From Gnetum montanum (lineage: Eukaryota; Streptophyta; Gnetopsida; Gnetales; Gnetaceae), in assembly GCA_015680685.1 (NCBI GenBank), contig MNCI01004113.1:1481795-1545794 (forward strand): DNA of 64,000 nucleotides, read 5' to 3'. The notes below the pieces were generated by a model. The model worked only from the letters and a program-made list of their open reading frames with translations, had not been told where the DNA came from and did not search any database. Every line of letters begins with the position of its first letter. Position 1 is the stretch's first letter. The translations under genes and the position numbers were made by a program. This document shows positions 60,431 through 64,000 of the stretch, piece by piece.

Positions 60431-61096
60431 GGGTATACAGCTTTTCTTGTGATGCCTGTGGGATATTTGAATGACCTCTTGTATTTGCATTAGGCTCTTA
60501 GTGGCTAGCAGGGGTTCATTGTCACTAAATAGTTGTGAGTTTGTGAGTTGGGACAGTGTTGTCTTTGTTCATGTTGGCATTTCTGATTTTGCCCGTAGCT
60601 TTGATTTTTATTTCTATTTCAACTGCTTGAGGAATAGTCATCCATGTTGTGACCTAATGTTGAAAGAGTAGAGGAAGAGAGAGAATTGGAAGACTCGTCA
60701 TGACTTTTGTAAGTCTCCCAATCATCCCTTGATGTACTCTTACTAATCATTGAGAAGGTCCTAGGCCTTACAGGCTCCCTTGTTCTAGGAGATGTCCCAT
60801 CCTCACTAGAGGTGTCTAAGTTGGATGACAAGAGTCCTTGAGTATCGTTGGGGTGTCTATGAACATATGTAACTTTTGCATAAGATTGAGTACTTCAAAC
60901 TTCTTCTTCATCATAAATTGTGTTTGTTCTCTAATGAATTACCCTGCTAGATGTTGCATTATCATTGTCCTATTAGAGAGACATTGTCGTGAATTATGTG
61001 TGACTTAATTAAATTTAATTTCTTTATCTAAAAGATATATCATTAATACCTTGTTACAATAATCTTATATGATATAATTGATCTAGATAACTAGCA

Positions 61097-61118
61097 CCAT
61101 CCCCGGAAACGATGCCAA
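61097..61118 (-). promoter_or_regulatory. Primer-binding site of C1
   Basis: Minus strand TTGGCATCGTTTCCGGGGAT starts right after the 5' LTR. It resembles TGGCGCCGTTGCCGGGGA, the usual Athila/Tat site, with CpG-to-TpG-type changes. Confidence 0.7.
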
Positions 61119-61984
61119 TGATGAGCGATGAGGTGCCCCTACACTCAATCATACAAATACAAGTGTGTACGCGCGATCAAGTAGAACTTCGTAGACAGGC
61201 TAGTTGTGGCACCTAGATAGTTACATGTTGATCACAGTTTGCTATTTTCCCACTTGGACTAGTATTTTCTTTGTCACGTATGGTTTAGTCCAGAGTGAGG
61301 TGTATGATGTGATTTCTAATACTATGTTACTCCTAAAGACAATGAGAAATAACTCAAATAAATTAATAGATAATGGAAAATAAACTCTAGGTTAGCTGAA
61401 GTGCAATGAGCATTCATCCTTAATCATCTATACGCATCTTGGACTTCGTGTACTACTTTTGGGATTACCAATCACACATCACTTGAAGCACTACTTGATA
61501 TGCTACTAGGTTACCATGTAGTGATACTGAAATGTTCATGATTAAGACGTACTCATTTCGCATTAACAATAGGAATAGTAAATGATGATAAAGAAATAGT
61601 AACTAAGAAAGTAATAAATAATAATTAACAATTAAACAATTAAAAACTAAGTGAATGTTGTAATGATGGAGCAATCTCGATCTTTACTGCTGATTGTGTG
61701 TGTGTCCAAGTACATCACACTCAAACAAAGGTTCTATACAATTACAAGAATCACATTGTGGGCATGCACTTGGAAAAGGAATTGAAAAATAATTGAAAAC
61801 TAACAAAAAGACTTAACCCTACAGACTTACCAAAAAGACTCCTTTCCTGTGTACCCATGTGCTATATTTATAGGCTAACATAGGAATCACGATATCGCAT
61901 AGATGATATCATTACCTAGGCTACGATATGGCATATAAGATATCATGTACCTGATATCAAGACCTAGCAAACCATGATTCATCA
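61119..61984 (-). repeat. 5' LTR of C1
   Basis: 866 bp, the pair of 52846-53711. Its palindromes are eroded (GATATCGCATAGATGATATC at about 61891). Confidence 0.88.
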
Positions 61985-62697
61985 CTATGCCTTGATCGCA
62001 ATTCACTATCCTCCCACTTGGACTAGTGGTAGCTTTTTCATATATGATTTAGTCTAGAGTGAGGCAGATGATTTTTATTATTTTATATTTTATTATTCTA
62101 TGATTAATAATAGGTTGAAACTCAATTTATAATCAATTCAACTAATCTAATTGCTAATTAATAATCAACTACCCTAACATAAGTATTTTATCACACTTCC
62201 CGTGCACATCCTGAACACATATAACGCTGCCAGGTTGCCAAACATTAGGCATTGTTGGTATTACTAGGAGTCATATGCATGCTCGAAGTGATCATACTTA
62301 TGTGGTTATTAATTAACATGCATGAAAATGCAAATATTAACTAAGTACATGAAAAGTAAATTGCATGAAAATTAAATCTAATCTAAGTCAAAGTGCTACA
62401 ATGAATAAGAATCAATCTCAATATTATTACCGCTCATGGAATATGTCCAGGTACATTGCCAATCAAATACGACTTTGTATAATTGACTTAGATACACTCT
62501 GTGGGCACTCACTAACTGTTCTCTAAGATAACGGAATAAAACTGTAAGAATTCGGCTACTCTATTGACAAAACTATGAAAAATAATACAAAACTATTGAA
62601 AACTAATGCCCAAAATGTGCGTCCAAGTGCTATATTTATAGGTTAACCCATATCCTGTGACATTGAATGTCTAACATCGTGTCTTGGATCTAATGTC
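61985..62697 (-). repeat. Older family C LTR, right part
   Basis: Continues 52737-52845. It retains the CTATATTTATAGG TATA region, but its palindromes read GACATTGAATGTC and ATCTAATGTC instead of GCGATATCGC. It stops at 62697, where another LTR begins. Confidence 0.7.
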
Positions 62698-63768
62698 TGA
62701 TGAGTGGCGAGGTACCCCTACACTCCACCATATGAATACAAGCGTGCACGCGCGATCCGGTCGAACTCCGCAGACTAAATGCCTTCACACCACAAGAAAT
62801 GCTTGGGGTTAATCGTTCGTTGTCTTCCCAGGCTTGCTTGTAAGTGTCACGGTGTATGGTTAAGCAAGTCTGAGGTATGTGATTTTTTTGGTATTTTCGG
62901 CTTATCTCCTATGCTATCAGAGGAAAGGGTTGAGAAACTAATCTAACTCTAACTACTGTCCTAAGTCTAAATTAACTAGCGTCAGCATCCGTTCCCACTT
63001 ACCGGACACACCCTGAACTATGCAACTATGGCTTACCAAACGCTAGCTGTTACTGGGATCGCCACACGTAACGCAAGTGCTCGAAGTGGTCGGACTGAGG
63101 CACCTATTTAGCTTAAGTGTGATAAGCAGCCGATTCCTTAGCTAGCCGTACACACCTGTGGGTGCTCGTAACTAAGTCGTACTTATCACACGTTCTAGCC
63201 TAGCAATGAGCAGCCGATTCCTCAACTAGCCATACACATCGGACTACCACTGGGATTACCAAGCGCAAAATCCTAGAATACGCTACTGGGGTACCAAGCA
63301 GCCAATGCTTGTAATTGAGTCGCACTCATGCGTTGCAACAAGCAGCCAATTCCTTGACTAGCCGTACACGTCCGTAGACGCTCGTAATCAAGTCATACTT
63401 GTGTGCACTAAGAAAGCAGTAAATAAACAATAATAAAACCATGTACTGCAAGGTTTATCCAATCAAGTTCGTCTTTATAGCCGTACACAACTTGGGTTCA
63501 GGTTTACAAGCTGCTTGAATAAAGAGCCGTTCACTCTAGGACTCCTACTGCGAACACATGGGAAAAATTCTAACTCTGGAGTGATCAATCTACCAGAGCT
63601 TCGCTACTTCTAGCCAGGATTGGGAAATGAAGGAGGTGTCACCTCTTATTTATAGATATGGCGGCGGGACACGATATAGTGTACGCGATATCGCAGGGAA
63701 AGACGCGATATCGCGTACGCGATATTGCGTACGCGATATCGCAGCCCAGTGCATGTCGTGTCTCATCA
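62698..63768 (-). repeat. 3' LTR of a further family C element
   Basis: Starts TGATGAGTGGCGAGG and ends CTCATCA, with the purine tract CATGGGGGTA (minus strand) beyond. It is 1,071 bp; the extra length comes from about three units containing CAGCCGATTCCTTAGCTAGC (near 63126, 63208 and 63341). Its palindromes are the best preserved of the family, with a 38-bp near-perfect palindrome at 63705-63742. Confidence 0.85.
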
Positions 63769-64000
63769 TACCCCCATGACTAAATGAAAACTCATCCTCG
63801 AGTTCCTTACAATGATATCAGGTAGATATGGGATTATTAGGGGAAACGGAACTAATGGGATGACATGTGAACGATCTTTATTACAAGACTTGATAAAACT
63901 GGTGTTCATGACAATAAGGGTGAACACCTTATTACAATGACATCAGGCCATAGTTGGCAGCTGAGAGAAAAGAGGAGAGAGAATAGAGGAGAAGAAGAGA
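63769..64000 (-). mobile_element. Interior 3' end of the further family C element (continues beyond the window)
   Basis: TACCCCCATGACTAAATGAAAAC is shared with C1's interior next to its 3' LTR (53712-53740), followed by related GGTAGATATGGGATTAT. Purine-rich GAGAGAAAAGAGGAGAGAG closes the window. Confidence 0.75.

Larger units (their letters stand above)
52846..61984 (-). mobile_element. Family C element C1: Athila-like, gag without pol, complete
   Basis: Two LTRs of exactly 866 bp (61119-61984 as 5', 52846-53711 as 3'), the target duplication CTATG (52841-52845 and 61985-61989), an Athila/Tat-type primer-binding site and a purine tract define a complete 9.1-kb minus-strand element. The interior holds a decayed gag (about 59480-60430) and, nearer the 3' LTR, a decayed accessory frame with a coiled-coil end (about 53950-56650). 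No RT, RNase H or integrase motif was found. The layout is that of an Athila relative that lost pol (TR-GAG-like) and would need proteins in trans. Confidence 0.85.

Overview
This is plant nuclear DNA, most likely from a large-genome seed plant. A gymnosperm is my guess, at low confidence. The signs are GT-AG introns, a plant 2-oxoglutarate dioxygenase gene, an F-box gene, L1-type LINE remnants and nested plant LTR retrotransposons. About three quarters of the window is mobile DNA. There are two assembly gaps (477-1333 and 27512-27781).

Left part. Positions 1-5208 are the right-hand part of a non-coding LTR retrotransposon (family B). A complete second copy lies at 15565-22108, with LTRs, primer-binding site, polypurine tract and the 5-bp target duplication ATGAA. 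Between them is mostly intergenic DNA with one plausible terminal exon (7581-7688), two SINE-like copies, a decayed gag-like region split by an LTR-like insertion (11213-12218), and a LINE reverse-transcriptase remnant on the minus strand (about 13490-14975).

Centre. A solo LTR of family C (22116-22249 plus 39905-40580, target duplication GAAAC) is split by a 17.7-kb Ty3/gypsy element of Tat type (element D, 22250-39904). D carries gag and an RT-RNaseH-aRNaseH-integrase pol, each in one frame without indels but with five in-frame stops apiece. Between gag and pol, on the opposite strand, lies an intact-looking eight-exon gene (28671-33178, 1,076 codons predicted). Its N-terminus resembles an FCP1/NIF-type HAD phosphatase whose catalytic acids are replaced. 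Arrays of the 10-bp palindrome GCGTATACGC and degenerate forms fill D's LTRs, its leader, and the antisense gene's first intron and upstream region. This antisense module and its palindrome arrays are the most unusual thing in the window.

Right part. Positions 40586-49880 are the gene-bearing segment: possible unrecognised exons (40811-41901), two SINE-like copies, a four-exon 2OG-Fe(II) dioxygenase (43836-45861, plus) and a short F-box protein gene (47758-48141, minus). A second LINE remnant (about 49880-52650, minus) follows. Then comes a nest of family C elements on the minus strand: an old LTR (52737-52845 plus 61985-62697) split by a complete gag-only, Athila-like element (52846-61984, target duplication CTATG) and abutted by the 3' LTR of a third copy (62698-63768) that runs off the window.

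Stratigraphy read from junctions: family B inserted at 15565-22108; a short tandem duplication then formed across its right junction; a family C element landed in that duplication and collapsed to a solo LTR; element D then inserted into the solo LTR.
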